From contig NZ_FORV01000004.1 in the NCBI RefSeq assembly GCF_900114095.1, forward strand, positions 186,001 to 250,000: a stretch of DNA of 64,000 bases, written 5' to 3'. The stretch's first letter is position 1. Each line of letters opens with the position of its first letter. The stretch is from Sphingomonas sp. NFR04. Its GTDB lineage: Bacteria > Pseudomonadota > Alphaproteobacteria > Sphingomonadales > Sphingomonadaceae. Made by a program: the position numbers and the translations under genes. The notes under the pieces are model-generated. The model saw nothing but the letters and a program-made list of their open reading frames with translations. It was not told the DNA's origin and made no database searches. Of this stretch, positions 45,491 through 54,959 are shown piece after piece.

Positions 45491-46974
45491 ACGGTAGTCG
45501 GTACCGTGCCGATCAGGTAGGTGCCGCGCGATACATAGCCGAGGCGGTGCAGGTAGCGCTGCACGCGGGCGCGCACGGCCAGCCGCTCCCCGCGGAACGG
45601 CGTGCGCATCACCACCACCGCCGGGCGCTGCGCGAAGATGCGATCCACCTCGGCGATCTGGTCGACCCCGAGCGCGCCGTTCTCGCGCTCCCGCGACAAA
45701 TGGCTGGGGAACAGCCAGGGGCTCAACGCGCAGCGACCGGTGGCGCCGTACAGCATCGAATCGCCCGACTGGACGTAGAGGCAACCGGGGCCTCGGCCGA
45801 TCGCGTCGGCGATCGTCGCCAGCTGGGCAGCATTGCCGCGCTTGGCCTGAGCGGCGAGCACGCAGATCGTGCCGGCGATCAGCGCCACGCCCAGGAGGAT
45901 GGGCGCAACGATGCGGCGGCCGATCCGGTCCTGTGTGAAGAAGGCGGCGCAGCACAGGCTGCCCGGCACCATCACCGGCAGCGCGTAATGCGGGAACCAG
46001 GAACCGAACACGAGCAGCCCGACCATCGCCGCGATCAGCCAGCCGAGCAGCAGCCGCTCGGCCGCGGACGGGCCGCCCGCGCGCTGCATCCGCGCCCAGC
46101 CCAGGCCGCTCAGCACCAGCAGTGGCGCGAGCGGCACCATCACCTCGAAGAAGGCGCCGACCAGATCGAGGAAGGGGTCGCTGCGGCGATCTAGGATCGA
46201 GCCGAAATTGGCATAGGCCCAGGCGTCGAGATGGCCGAGCCAGGCATAGGCGCCGGCTGCGAGCAGCGTTGGCAGCATCGCCATGCCGGCATAGCCGAGG
46301 CCACGTCGCGCGACATGGTGGAGGTTTGCGCCGAGCACCGACTCGCGGCGCAGCAGCCACAGGCCGAGGAACAGGCCTTCGAACAGCACGGTGTACTTCA
46401 CCTGCAGCGCCAGCCCGATCAGCAGCATCGCGAGCAGGTTGCGGCCGATGCGCACGGGGTCGCCGTCGCGGTCGTCGGCGCGCGGCAGCAGCAGCGCGAC
46501 CGCGCTCATGGTGAGCAGGTTGTAGAAGACCGGTGCCTGTCCGCCCTGGCCGTCCGCCACGTTGAGCATCAGTATGTAGAGCAGGGCGGCGGGTAGCGCG
46601 CCGACGCCCCAACCGACCCGATCGGCCGTCCGCGCGATCATGCCGGCGGTGAGCACCACGCAGGCCAGCGCCATCATCTGATAGGCAAGAATGCCCCAGG
46701 GCATGCCCAGGGCCGCCGCCGGGGCATAGAGCAGGAACAGCCCGACGGGCTTGCGATCCCAGATGTCGACGAAGGGCAGCGCGCCGTGCAGCATGCGCTG
46801 GGCGGTGACCCAATAGAATTGCTCGTCCACCGCCACCAGCGGGTCGCCAAAGGTGACGGCGCGCACCACGATCGCCGCCGCGAGCAGCGCCATCCAGCGC
46901 GGCAGGGCGGCCGCTGCGGCGGCAAGGCCCGCTTTCGGCTCGGCGATGGCGAGCGTTGCGATCCGCGTCGCCAT
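45427..46974 (-). CDS. GT39-like lipid-linked-sugar glycosyltransferase
   Basis: A 515-residue polytopic membrane protein with about eleven helices and the GT39/ArnT-like layout: a first periplasmic loop with the acidic pair in VDEQFYWVTAQRMLHGALPFVDIWDRKPVG, then helices and a soluble C-terminal domain. Such enzymes use polyprenyl-phosphate sugars to decorate lipids or proteins on the periplasmic side. The acceptor is unknown. Its end converges with the GT4 gene (64-base overlap), and it lies opposite the glycan operon. Confidence 0.83.
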   Translation of the reverse strand: MATRIATLAIAEPKAGLAAAAAALPRWMALLAAAIVVRAVTFGDPLVAVDEQFYWVTAQRMLHGALPFVDIWDRKPVGLFLLYAPAAALGMPWGILAYQMMALACVVLTAGMIARTADRVGWGVGALPAALLYILMLNVADGQGGQAPVFYNLLTMSAVALLLPRADDRDGDPVRIGRNLLAMLLIGLALQVKYTVLFEGLFLGLWLLRRESVLGANLHHVARRGLGYAGMAMLPTLLAAGAYAWLGHLDAWAYANFGSILDRRSDPFLDLVGAFFEVMVPLAPLLVLSGLGWARMQRAGGPSAAERLLLGWLIAAMVGLLVFGSWFPHYALPVMVPGSLCCAAFFTQDRIGRRIVAPILLGVALIAGTICVLAAQAKRGNAAQLATIADAIGRGPGCLYVQSGDSMLYGATGRCALSPWLFPSHLSRERENGALGVDQIAEVDRIFAQRPAVVVMRTPFRGERLAVRARVQRYLHRLGYVSRGTYLIGTVPTTVYAAPEMSSAAPPRRVASKPA

Positions 46975-47181
46975 CAGTCGGCGAGGCCGAGCGCTATGTG
47001 GCGTGCTGCCCTATCCATGCGGCAGGGCGGCCGGGCGGTGCCCGGCGCAGTTGGGAATGCCTTCACGTGCGCCTTCGTCTCCGTGCCGCCGGCGGCTTTC
47101 CCGCTCGGCAGGGTGCGTTCCCCCAGTTCGTCACGCCCCGAAAACCCGATTCGCTGAAAGGCCTAGCCCAGCTTTGCGCCT

Positions 47182-47199
47182 CTGTCACGAACACGACAC
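47182..47199 (+). promoter_or_regulatory. Weak Pho-box-like repeat upstream of phoD
   Basis: CTGTCAC (47182-47188), four bases GAAC, then ACGACAC (47193-47199) loosely resembles the two 7-base half-sites of a PhoB box. Only the first half matches well. It lies 46 bases before the phoD start. The rest of the 270-bp gap (46975-47244) shows no gene or other signal I can name. Confidence 0.25.
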
Positions 47200-47244
47200 C
47201 TGGCGGCGGCAGGGAGCGCCCGACCGACAAGGGGACGCGACCAA

Positions 47245-48870
47245 ATGACTCTTCGATTCGACCGCCGTGCGCTGCTGCTCACCGCTACCCTCGGCATCGG
47301 CGCGCTGGCGCTGCCCGGCATTGCGCTTGCGCAAGCCGCTGCCCGCGGCTTCACCCATTCGGTGGCGAGCGGCGAGCCGGGGCCGGACACGATGCTGCTG
47401 TGGACGCGCTACGTACCCGCCGATGGCGGCGCGGTGAAGCTGCGCGCGCAGATCGCCGCCACCGCCGACTTCGCCCGCATCGTCGCCGAGGGCGAACAGA
47501 TCACCGGCCCGTGGCGCGACCATACCGCCAAGGTGACCGTCGCCGGCCTCGCGCCCGATACGCGCTATTTCTACCGCTTCGTGGCACCCGACGGCAGCTT
47601 CTCGCCGGTCGGCCGCACCAAGACGCTGCCGCTGGGCGACGCCCGCCGCTTCGGGATCGCGATCTTCTCCTGCTCCAACCTGCCGTTCGGCTGGTTCAAT
47701 GCCTATGGCCATGCCGCTGCGCGCGACGACATCGACCTGTGGGTCCATCTCGGCGACTATCTCTACGAATATGCCAAGGGCGGCTATGCCCCCGCGGGCG
47801 GAGCGATCGGCGGCCGCTGGCCCGAGCCGGCGGGCGAGATGATCCATCTGGCGGACTATCGCCTGCGCTACGCCAGCTACCGTGCCGATCCCGATCTGCA
47901 GGCGCTCCATGCCGCCAAGCCGATGCTGGTCCAGTGGGACGACCACGAAAGCGCCAACGACAGCTGGGAAGGCGGCGCCGAGAACCACCAGCCGGACCAG
48001 GAAGGCGACTGGAGCGCGCGCAAGGCGGCGGCGATGCAGGTGTTCCGCGAATGGATGCCGGTCTCGGAAACGCCCTGGAGCACCTATGAGATCGGCACGC
48101 TGGCGACCTTCTTCCGCACCGAGAGCCGCTTGCTTGCGCGCAGCCAGCAGCCCGATGTCGCGCCGCTCTTCAAGGAAGCCGATCCGGTCAAGGCGCTCAC
48201 CGCCTTCCGCGACGGAGCCTGGCACGATCCGGCGGTGACGATGCTCGGCAGCGAGCAGGAAGTGTGGCTCGACCATGCGATGCGCCGCTCGGTGAAGGCG
48301 GGGCAGCGCTGGCAGGTGGTCGGCTTCGGCACGATCATGGGCAACCTGTCGACGCCGGCCGCGGCCATGGACTGGCTGTCGCCCGACGCCGATCCGCGCG
48401 CCAAGGCCTATGTCCAGGCCGGCGTGCTGGCCGGTAAGCTGGGCCTGCCGCTCGGCTATGACAGCTGGGGCGGCTATCCGGCGGCGCGGGCGCGGTTCCT
48501 CAAGTCCTCGCAGAGCATGGGCGCCAATTTGCTCGTCGTGTGCGGCGACAGCCACAATGCCTGGGCGTTCGACCTCGCGCAGGACGGCAAGGCCGCGGGC
48601 GTCGAGTTCGCCGGGCAGGCGGTGACCTCGCCGGGCTTCGAAAGCGCGCTCAAGACCGATCCGAAGGTGATCGCCGCCGCGATGGTGAAGGCCAACCCCG
48701 AGCTGAAATGGTGCGACACCAGCCGCCGCGGGTACATGGCGCTGACGCTGACGCCGGACCAGGCGCGCAACGACTGGGTGTTCGTGGAGACGGTGGCCGA
48801 GCGCAGCCTCAAGGCGAGCGTGGGGCATAGCGCGACGGTGCAGCGTGGGCGCAACGTGATGGCGGGGTAA
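47245..48870 (+). CDS. phoD: PhoD-family alkaline phosphatase (Tat-exported)
   Basis: A periplasmic phosphodiester/phosphomonoester hydrolase, 541 residues. Twin-arginine signal peptide: FDRRALLLTATLGIGAL, ending ALAQA (about 1-30). Metal-binding motifs are visible: HLGDYLYEYA, QWDDHESANDSW (Asp and His), VVCGDSHNAWAFDL, and YFYRFVAPDGSFSP earlier. It matches the family's N-terminal PhoD_N domain plus catalytic domain. A repeat follows its stop. Confidence 0.95.
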   Translation: MTLRFDRRALLLTATLGIGALALPGIALAQAAARGFTHSVASGEPGPDTMLLWTRYVPADGGAVKLRAQIAATADFARIVAEGEQITGPWRDHTAKVTVAGLAPDTRYFYRFVAPDGSFSPVGRTKTLPLGDARRFGIAIFSCSNLPFGWFNAYGHAAARDDIDLWVHLGDYLYEYAKGGYAPAGGAIGGRWPEPAGEMIHLADYRLRYASYRADPDLQALHAAKPMLVQWDDHESANDSWEGGAENHQPDQEGDWSARKAAAMQVFREWMPVSETPWSTYEIGTLATFFRTESRLLARSQQPDVAPLFKEADPVKALTAFRDGAWHDPAVTMLGSEQEVWLDHAMRRSVKAGQRWQVVGFGTIMGNLSTPAAAMDWLSPDADPRAKAYVQAGVLAGKLGLPLGYDSWGGYPAARARFLKSSQSMGANLLVVCGDSHNAWAFDLAQDGKAAGVEFAGQAVTSPGFESALKTDPKVIAAAMVKANPELKWCDTSRRGYMALTLTPDQARNDWVFVETVAERSLKASVGHSATVQRGRNVMAG

Positions 48871-48880
48871 GCCAAAGCCT

Positions 48881-49005
48881 ATCCTCCCCCGCCAGGGGGA
48901 GGTGGCCCGCGCAGCGGGTCGGAGGGGGAGGAAGCCCGGCGGCTCCGTTCTGGAATCCTCCCCCTCCGTCGCCTTCGGCGCCACCTCCCCCTGGCGGGGG
49001 AGGAT
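48881..49005. repeat. REP-like element, TCCTCCCCC family (copy 2)
   Basis: Inverted arms 48881-48905 and 48981-49005 are nearly identical to the element at 27122-27250; inner parts differ. Between convergent phoD and ubiB. Confidence 0.88.
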
Positions 49006-49013
49006 ACGCTGCT

Positions 49014-50522
49014 TCAGTGCAGCCAGACCGCCAGAGTGATCAGCCCCGCGCCGGCCACCAGCGCCGCCGCGATCCACCCGCCGGCCTTGGTGATCGCCGC
49101 TGCCACGCCCGTATCCGCGACCGGCGCCTCCAGGCGCGCCGCCGCCGCGCGCAGCAACCGGGGCGCGTCCTCGCCCAGTTCCACCAGCGCCAGTGCCAGC
49201 GCGGCCGAACTCGCCGCCATCCGCGCCGGGCCGAAGCGGTTGGCCAGCAGCGCAACCTGCGCCCGCCCGATCGCGCCCGACAGGTCGAAACCCGGCGCGA
49301 TGCGGTCGAGCACGCCGTCCATCGTCACCATCGCCTTGAACACCAGCAGCAGGTCCGGCGGCAGCACCAGCCCTTCCTCGCGCAGCAGCCGGAGGAAATC
49401 GGGCATCATCGCCGAGAGGACCAGCTTGCCGCCGCCATGCCGCTGGACGATCGCCTCGGCCGCGCGATCGATGGTGCGGCGGGGGACGTCATGGCCCTCG
49501 CTCCACAGCGCCAGCGTGTCGGCGAGTGCCCGGGCATTGCCACTGGTCAGCGCCAGCACGAAGGCGATGAACTCGTCGCGCCGCTTGGGTCCGACATGGC
49601 CGATCGAGCCGAGGTCGAGCAGCGCCAGCTTGTCGCCGGGCAGGCAGAGCAAATTGCCGGGATGCGGATCGGCATGGAAGCGGCCGTTGACCAGCACCAT
49701 CGCGATCACGGTATCCGCGCCGAGCTCCGCGATCGCCTCCGGATCGATGCCGGCGGCGCGCAAGGCCTCGCCAGAGACCGGCTTCACGCCGTCGATATAG
49801 TCCATCACCAGCAGCGTCTCGGACGTCCATTGCCAGTGGATCTCGGGCACCACGACGCGTGGGGTATCCGCCATATCCGCGCGCAGCAGATCGGCGTTCC
49901 TGCCCTCGGTGGTGAAGTCGAGTTCTTCCAGCAGCGCCTGGCGCAGCTGGCGGGCGAGCGCCACGGGCTCGAAGCGCCGCGCCTCGGCGCTGCTCCTGGC
50001 GACCAGCGCGGCCAGCTCGCCGATCAGGCGGAGGTCCGCTTCCATCGCCGCGCGGATGCCGGGGCGGCGAACCTTCAGCACCACCTCGCGGCCATCCGCG
50101 AGCCGCGCGCGATGCACCTGCGCCATCGAGGCGGCAGCCAGCGGCTGGGGATCGAACGAGGCAAACGCCTCCTCGGGCGGCATGCCGAGCGCGGCTTCCA
50201 CCTCCGCGCGGATCGCCTCGAACGGCAGCGTCGGCGCGGCGCTCTGGAGCAGTTCCAGCTCCACGATCCACTCGGGCGGCAGCAGGTCGCCGCGGGTGGC
50301 GAGGATCTGGCCGATCTTCACATAGGTGGGGCCTAGTGCCTCCAGCGCCAGCCGGGTGCGGCGGGGCAGGGGCAGGGCACCGGTCTCGGGATCGGCCACA
50401 TCGGCCTCCCCGGCAAAGCCGAGCTTCTCCAGCAGCACGCCCAGCCCGAAGCGCGCCGCCACGGCCGCGACGGTCCGCACGCGGGCGGAATCGCGGACCG
50501 TCGCGGTGAGCAGCCGGAGCAT
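49014..50522 (-). CDS. ubiB: UbiB-family (ABC1) protein, ubiquinone biosynthesis
   Basis: An atypical kinase-like ATPase needed for ubiquinone synthesis, 502 residues. Seen: the KxGQ motif KIGQILATRGDLLPPEWI, an Ala-rich loop with SMAQVHRA (family A-rich variant), VVLKVRRPGI (catalytic Lys) and HADPHPGNLL with a downstream LDLGSIG, then a C-terminal membrane anchor. Its ATG overlaps the pepN TGA by one base (50522). The two unrelated genes are transcribed as pepN-ubiB. Confidence 0.95.
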   Translation of the reverse strand: MLRLLTATVRDSARVRTVAAVAARFGLGVLLEKLGFAGEADVADPETGALPLPRRTRLALEALGPTYVKIGQILATRGDLLPPEWIVELELLQSAAPTLPFEAIRAEVEAALGMPPEEAFASFDPQPLAAASMAQVHRARLADGREVVLKVRRPGIRAAMEADLRLIGELAALVARSSAEARRFEPVALARQLRQALLEELDFTTEGRNADLLRADMADTPRVVVPEIHWQWTSETLLVMDYIDGVKPVSGEALRAAGIDPEAIAELGADTVIAMVLVNGRFHADPHPGNLLCLPGDKLALLDLGSIGHVGPKRRDEFIAFVLALTSGNARALADTLALWSEGHDVPRRTIDRAAEAIVQRHGGGKLVLSAMMPDFLRLLREEGLVLPPDLLLVFKAMVTMDGVLDRIAPGFDLSGAIGRAQVALLANRFGPARMAASSAALALALVELGEDAPRLLRAAAARLEAPVADTGVAAAITKAGGWIAAALVAGAGLITLAVWLH

Positions 50523-53110
50523 CAGTCGAGCGACTTGGTGGCCTGCTCGAACATGTCCTTGCTGAGGCCCGGGCTGGCGACGATCCGCTCCAGCTCGCCC
50601 CGCATCAGCGCGGCGCGGGCGGGGTCGAAGCGCTTCCAGCGGCCGAGCGGCGGCACCAGCTTGGCGGCGGTCTGCGGGTTGAGCTTGTCGAGCGCGATCA
50701 GCTGGTCCGCGACGAAGCGATAGCCGCGGCCCGAAGGATCGTGGAAGGCCCGCTGGTTCATGCTGAACGCGCCGACCAGCGCCCGCGCCCGGTTGGGGTT
50801 AGCGAGGGTGAAGTCGGGGTGGCGCGCGAGCTGCTCGACCGCTGCGAGCGTGTCGTCACGCGAGGAGAGCGCCTGGGTCTGGAACCACTTGTCCAGCACC
50901 AGCGCGTTGCCGGCATAGCGCTGGTAAAAGGCCTCGATCGCCTTCTCGCGCAGGCTCGACGTGCCGTTGACCAGCGTGGCGAGGCCGCCCTGGCGATCGG
51001 TCATGTTGTCGGCCGCGTCGAACTGGGCATAGGCGAGCTCCGCCGCATCCGCCGCGCCGCTCGCGGCGATATAGCCGAGCGCCACGTTCTTCAGGCGGCG
51101 CGCGCCCTTGGCGGCTGGCGAATATTCGAAGCGATTGGCTCGAGCGCCTTCATAGGCGGCGCGCCACTCGGCCTCGAGCAGGTTGCCCAGGTCGGCCCGC
51201 AGCGCCTCGCGGGCGCGGAAAATCGCTTCGGGATCGACGATCGCCATCTGGTCGCCGATGAAGCTGTCGGACGGCAGCAGCACCGCCTCGGCGATGAAGG
51301 CGCGGTCCAGCGACGGGTCGGTCAGCGTGTTGCGGACCGCGTCGATCAGCGCGGCATGGTCGCCCTTGCCGGTGGTCACGGCGCCGACCAGCGTGTCGAG
51401 CATCAGCTGCTGCATTGCCTCATAGCGGGCGAAGGGATCGTCGTCATGCGCCGAGAGGAAGGCGAGGTCCGCCGCGCTGCGATTGGCGTCGACGATCACC
51501 GGCGCGGAGAAGCCGCGGTTGATCGACAGCACCGCGCGCTCGGGCAGCTTCTCGAAGCGCAGTTCCTGCTCGGGCTTGTCGAGCAGCACCAGTTGTTCGT
51601 CGATCAGCGGGGCGCCGCTCTTCTCGCCGAACAGGCGGATCTTGAGCGGGAGCACCATCGGCTCCTTGACCGGCTGGCCCGGCGTCGGCGGCACGGTCTG
51701 GGCGAGCGCGAGGCGGGTGGTGCCGCCGTCCTGGACGAGATTTGCCGAGACGCGCGGCGTGCCCGCCTGGCTGTACCAGCGGCGGAACTGGCCGAGATCG
51801 ACGCCGCCGGCCTCTTCCATGCTCGCCACGAAATCCTCGCAGGTGGCAGCGGTGCCGTCGAAGCGATCGAAATAGAGGTCGGTCGCGGCGCGGAACTTCT
51901 GCGGCCCCAGGATGGTGGCCATCATCCGGATCAGCTCGGCGCCCTTGTTGTAGATGGTCGCCGTGTAGAAGTTGGAGATCTCGATATATTCGTCCGGGCG
52001 CACCGGATGGGCGAGCGGGCCGGCATCCTCGGGAAACTGGCTGGCGCGCAAGCTGCGCACATCCTCGATCCGCTTGACCGCGGCCGAGCCCTGGTCAGCC
52101 GAGAAGCCCTGGTCCCGGAAGACGGTGAAGCCTTCCTTCAGGCTCAGCTGGAACCAGTCGCGGCAGGTGACGCGATTGCCCGACCAGTTGTGGAAATATT
52201 CGTGCGCGACCACGGCGGCGATCGCGTCATAGTCCCAGTCCGTCGCGGTGTCGGGGTCGGCGAGGATGTAGCGGCTGTTGAAGACGTTCAGCCCCTTGTT
52301 CTCCATCGCGCCGAAGTTGAAATCGTCCACCGCGACGATGTTGAACACGTCGAGATCATATTCGCGGCCATAGACCTCCTCGTCCCACTTCATGCTGAGC
52401 TTGAGGGCGTGGAGGGCGTGGTCGGTCTTGGGCAGGTCGGGCGCGCGGACATAGATGCCGAGCTGCACCTCGCGGCCCGACATGGTCGTGAAGGTGCCGG
52501 TGTTTGCGACGAGGTCGCCGGCGACCAGCGCGAACAGATAGCTCGGCTTGGGGAAGGGATCGTGCCATTCGGCCCAGTGGCGGCCGCCCTCGGCATCGCC
52601 CTGCGCCATGGGGTCGCCATTGGCGAGCAGCACCGGGAAGCGCGCCTTGTCCGCGGTCATGCGGACCTTGTACTTGGAGAGCACGTCCGGCCGATCGGGG
52701 AAGAAGGTGATGCGGCGGAAGCCCTCGGCCTCGCACTGGGTGCACAGCATGCTGGACGAGGCATAGAGGCCCTGGAGCTGGGTGTTGCGCTCGGGCGCGA
52801 TCACCACTTCGGTCTCGATCGTGTGGGTATTGCCGGTCAGCGGGATCACCAGATCCTGGCCGTCCATCCGCCAGTTCTGCGCGGCAACGCCGTCGACCTT
52901 CACCGACGTAGCTTCGAGCCCATCGCCGTTCAGCACCAGCGCACGATCATGCGCTCCGTTGCGGGTGACGTGGAGCGCGGCGTGCACCCGGGTCGCGGCG
53001 GGGTCGAGGTCGAAATCCAGCGCGATCTCGGGCACCAGCCAATCGGGTTGACGATAGTCCTCACGGCGAATGGCCTGGGGGGCTGCGGCGGCGATGCGGG
53101 CGTCACTCAT
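50522..53110 (-). CDS. pepN: Aminopeptidase N (M1 family)
   Basis: Cytoplasmic zinc aminopeptidase of 862 residues. The GAMEN motif (residues 267-271), zinc motif HEYFHNW (303-309) and the third ligand Glu in LKEGFTVFRD are visible, and the C-terminal helical domain gives the E. coli PepN-type length. It has no signal peptide. Role: broad peptide turnover. The next gene downstream, ubiB, starts one base into its stop. Confidence 0.97.
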   Translation of the reverse strand: MSDARIAAAAPQAIRREDYRQPDWLVPEIALDFDLDPAATRVHAALHVTRNGAHDRALVLNGDGLEATSVKVDGVAAQNWRMDGQDLVIPLTGNTHTIETEVVIAPERNTQLQGLYASSSMLCTQCEAEGFRRITFFPDRPDVLSKYKVRMTADKARFPVLLANGDPMAQGDAEGGRHWAEWHDPFPKPSYLFALVAGDLVANTGTFTTMSGREVQLGIYVRAPDLPKTDHALHALKLSMKWDEEVYGREYDLDVFNIVAVDDFNFGAMENKGLNVFNSRYILADPDTATDWDYDAIAAVVAHEYFHNWSGNRVTCRDWFQLSLKEGFTVFRDQGFSADQGSAAVKRIEDVRSLRASQFPEDAGPLAHPVRPDEYIEISNFYTATIYNKGAELIRMMATILGPQKFRAATDLYFDRFDGTAATCEDFVASMEEAGGVDLGQFRRWYSQAGTPRVSANLVQDGGTTRLALAQTVPPTPGQPVKEPMVLPLKIRLFGEKSGAPLIDEQLVLLDKPEQELRFEKLPERAVLSINRGFSAPVIVDANRSAADLAFLSAHDDDPFARYEAMQQLMLDTLVGAVTTGKGDHAALIDAVRNTLTDPSLDRAFIAEAVLLPSDSFIGDQMAIVDPEAIFRAREALRADLGNLLEAEWRAAYEGARANRFEYSPAAKGARRLKNVALGYIAASGAADAAELAYAQFDAADNMTDRQGGLATLVNGTSSLREKAIEAFYQRYAGNALVLDKWFQTQALSSRDDTLAAVEQLARHPDFTLANPNRARALVGAFSMNQRAFHDPSGRGYRFVADQLIALDKLNPQTAAKLVPPLGRWKRFDPARAALMRGELERIVASPGLSKDMFEQATKSLD

Positions 53111-53240
53111 ACCGGTTCGATATAGGACAAGCCGCCCCGGCTGCTACTCTATTCTCTCGATTACCTTCACCGGAAAGATCCTCCGAACCTTGTTGCAACA
53201 TTACGGCATCGGAACGTCGATGGGTGTGCGAGGGTAGCAA

Positions 53241-53268
53241 TTGACCCCCTCCCCATCCCTGCTAGGCT
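53241..53268 (+). promoter_or_regulatory. Candidate sigma-70-type promoter for M28 peptidase pair
   Basis: TTGACC (53241-53246) and TAGGCT (53263-53268) with a 16-base spacer lie 33 bases before ATG 53301 in the divergent gap with pepN. The -10 match is weak. Inference only. Confidence 0.3.
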
Positions 53269-53300
53269 TGAAATAATCTTGCGATCCACAGGGAAACCCG

Positions 53301-54953
53301 ATGCTTCGACCGACTGCGCCGCTTGCTCTCCTTCTCGTCGCGGCGTCGCCCGCGCTCGCCCAGACCGCCGCCGAGCGGAACGCCATCATTACTGCGCCGC
53401 TCCCCGCCGATCAGGCGGCGCTGAAGAGCCATGTGATGTTCCTCGCGTCGGACGCGCTGAAGGGCCGCGAGGCGGGGTCGCCGGAGTTCGAGATCGCGGC
53501 GAACTATGTCGCCTCCCAATTCTACGCCGCGGGCCTCAAGCCGGCGGGCGATGATGGCGGCTATCTGCAGAAGGTGCCGCTGGTCAGCTACAAGCTGGAC
53601 GGCAGCGGCGCGATGTCGATCGAGCGCGGCAAGGCGGCGCCGGTCGCGCTCGAAGCGGGCAAGGACTTCATCGCCGGCGCGAACCCTGAGAAGCCCGAAT
53701 ACAGCGTCACCGCACCGGTGGTGTTCGTCGGCTACGGCATCGTCGGGCTGGGGCGCGACGACTACAAGGGCGTCGACGTGAAGGGCAAGATCGTCGCCTT
53801 TTTCGGCGGCGCGCCCTCCAGCTTTCCCGGCGAGGAAGGGGCGCACTTCCAGAACCCCGCCGCCAAGGCCGAGATCGCAAAGAAGCACGGCGCGCTGGGC
53901 TATATCACGCTCGAATCGCCGCTCACCGCCAAGACGCGGCCGTTCGCGATGTATGCCGCCTATGCCAACCGCCCGCGCGTCACCTGGGGCAATGCCGACG
54001 GCACCGGCCATGTCGCAGCACCCGGCACGCCGGGGCTTGGTCTGCTGAGCCTCGCCGGTGCCGAGAAGCTGTTCGCCGGTGCCAAGACCCCGTGGTCGGC
54101 GATCGCCAAGGCGGCGGCGGTCGACGGCGCGACCTTCAAGGCACTCCAGCTGCCGGGCACGCTGACGATCGCGACCAAGACCGTGCTCACCCCGATGCCG
54201 AGCTTCAACGTGGCGGGCATGATCGAGGGCAGCGATCCCAAGCTGGCCGGCGAAGTCGTCGTGCTCTCGGCGCATCTCGATCATATCGGTGTCGGCAAGC
54301 CCGATGCGAAGGGCGACACGATCAACAACGGCGCGCTCGACGACGCGATCGGCACCGCCTCGCTGATCGAGGAAGCCAAGCGCTTCAAGGCAGCGGGCAC
54401 CAAGCCCCGTCGCTCTATCCTGTTCCTGGCGGTGACGGCGGAGGAGAAGGGCCTGGTCGGCTCCGATTACTTCGCCAACAACCCGACGACCCGGAACACC
54501 ATCGTCGCCGACGTGAACCTCGACATGCCGATCATCACCTATCCGTTCGAGGATATCGTGGTCTATGGCGCCAACCACTCGACGCTGGGCCCGATCGTCG
54601 CCAAGGCGGCGGCCGAGATCGGCGTGAAGATGTCCGACGATCCCTTGCCGGGCGAGAATATCTTCGTGCGTTCGGACCACTATAATTTCGTGCGCAAGGG
54701 CGTGCCTTCGGTGTTCCTGTGGCCGGGTGCCGGTGGCCCCGGCCGCGCGGCGATCGATCACTTCATGAAGAACCATTACCACCAGCCCTCGGACCAGATC
54801 GACCAGCAGCCGGCGATCAACTGGCAGTCGGGCGTGCGCTTCGTCGACGTGAACTTCCGCATCGCAAATGCGATCGCCAATGGCGACGCGAAGCCGGTGT
54901 GGAACAAGGGTGATTTCTTCGGCCTCACCTATGACGGTCCCGGCGCGAAGTAA
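53301..54953 (+). CDS. Exported M28-family metallopeptidase (copy 1)
   Basis: A 550-residue secreted aminopeptidase-like protein. Signal peptide about 1-20 (APLALLLVAASPALAQT). An inserted PA-like domain spans about 120-270, followed by the zinc catalytic domain: LSAHLDHIGVGKPDAKG, GALDDAIGTASLIEEAKRF (the metal-bridging Asp), VTAEEKGLVGSDYFANNP (catalytic Glu), then VNLDMPIITYP and RSDHYNFVRKGVPSVFLWPG. The downstream gene, six bases later, is a paralogue. Substrates unknown. Confidence 0.95.
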   Translation: MLRPTAPLALLLVAASPALAQTAAERNAIITAPLPADQAALKSHVMFLASDALKGREAGSPEFEIAANYVASQFYAAGLKPAGDDGGYLQKVPLVSYKLDGSGAMSIERGKAAPVALEAGKDFIAGANPEKPEYSVTAPVVFVGYGIVGLGRDDYKGVDVKGKIVAFFGGAPSSFPGEEGAHFQNPAAKAEIAKKHGALGYITLESPLTAKTRPFAMYAAYANRPRVTWGNADGTGHVAAPGTPGLGLLSLAGAEKLFAGAKTPWSAIAKAAAVDGATFKALQLPGTLTIATKTVLTPMPSFNVAGMIEGSDPKLAGEVVVLSAHLDHIGVGKPDAKGDTINNGALDDAIGTASLIEEAKRFKAAGTKPRRSILFLAVTAEEKGLVGSDYFANNPTTRNTIVADVNLDMPIITYPFEDIVVYGANHSTLGPIVAKAAAEIGVKMSDDPLPGENIFVRSDHYNFVRKGVPSVFLWPGAGGPGRAAIDHFMKNHYHQPSDQIDQQPAINWQSGVRFVDVNFRIANAIANGDAKPVWNKGDFFGLTYDGPGAK

Positions 54954-54959
54954 GCCCTG

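Noticed and set aside
46956..48089. Plus-strand frame covering the gap before phoD
   Set aside because: Most of it is out of frame with phoD, and the translation is Arg/Pro-rich without motifs.
50741..53125. 794-codon plus-strand frame opposite pepN
   Set aside because: Antisense shadow of a conserved gene; the protein has no recognisable motifs.
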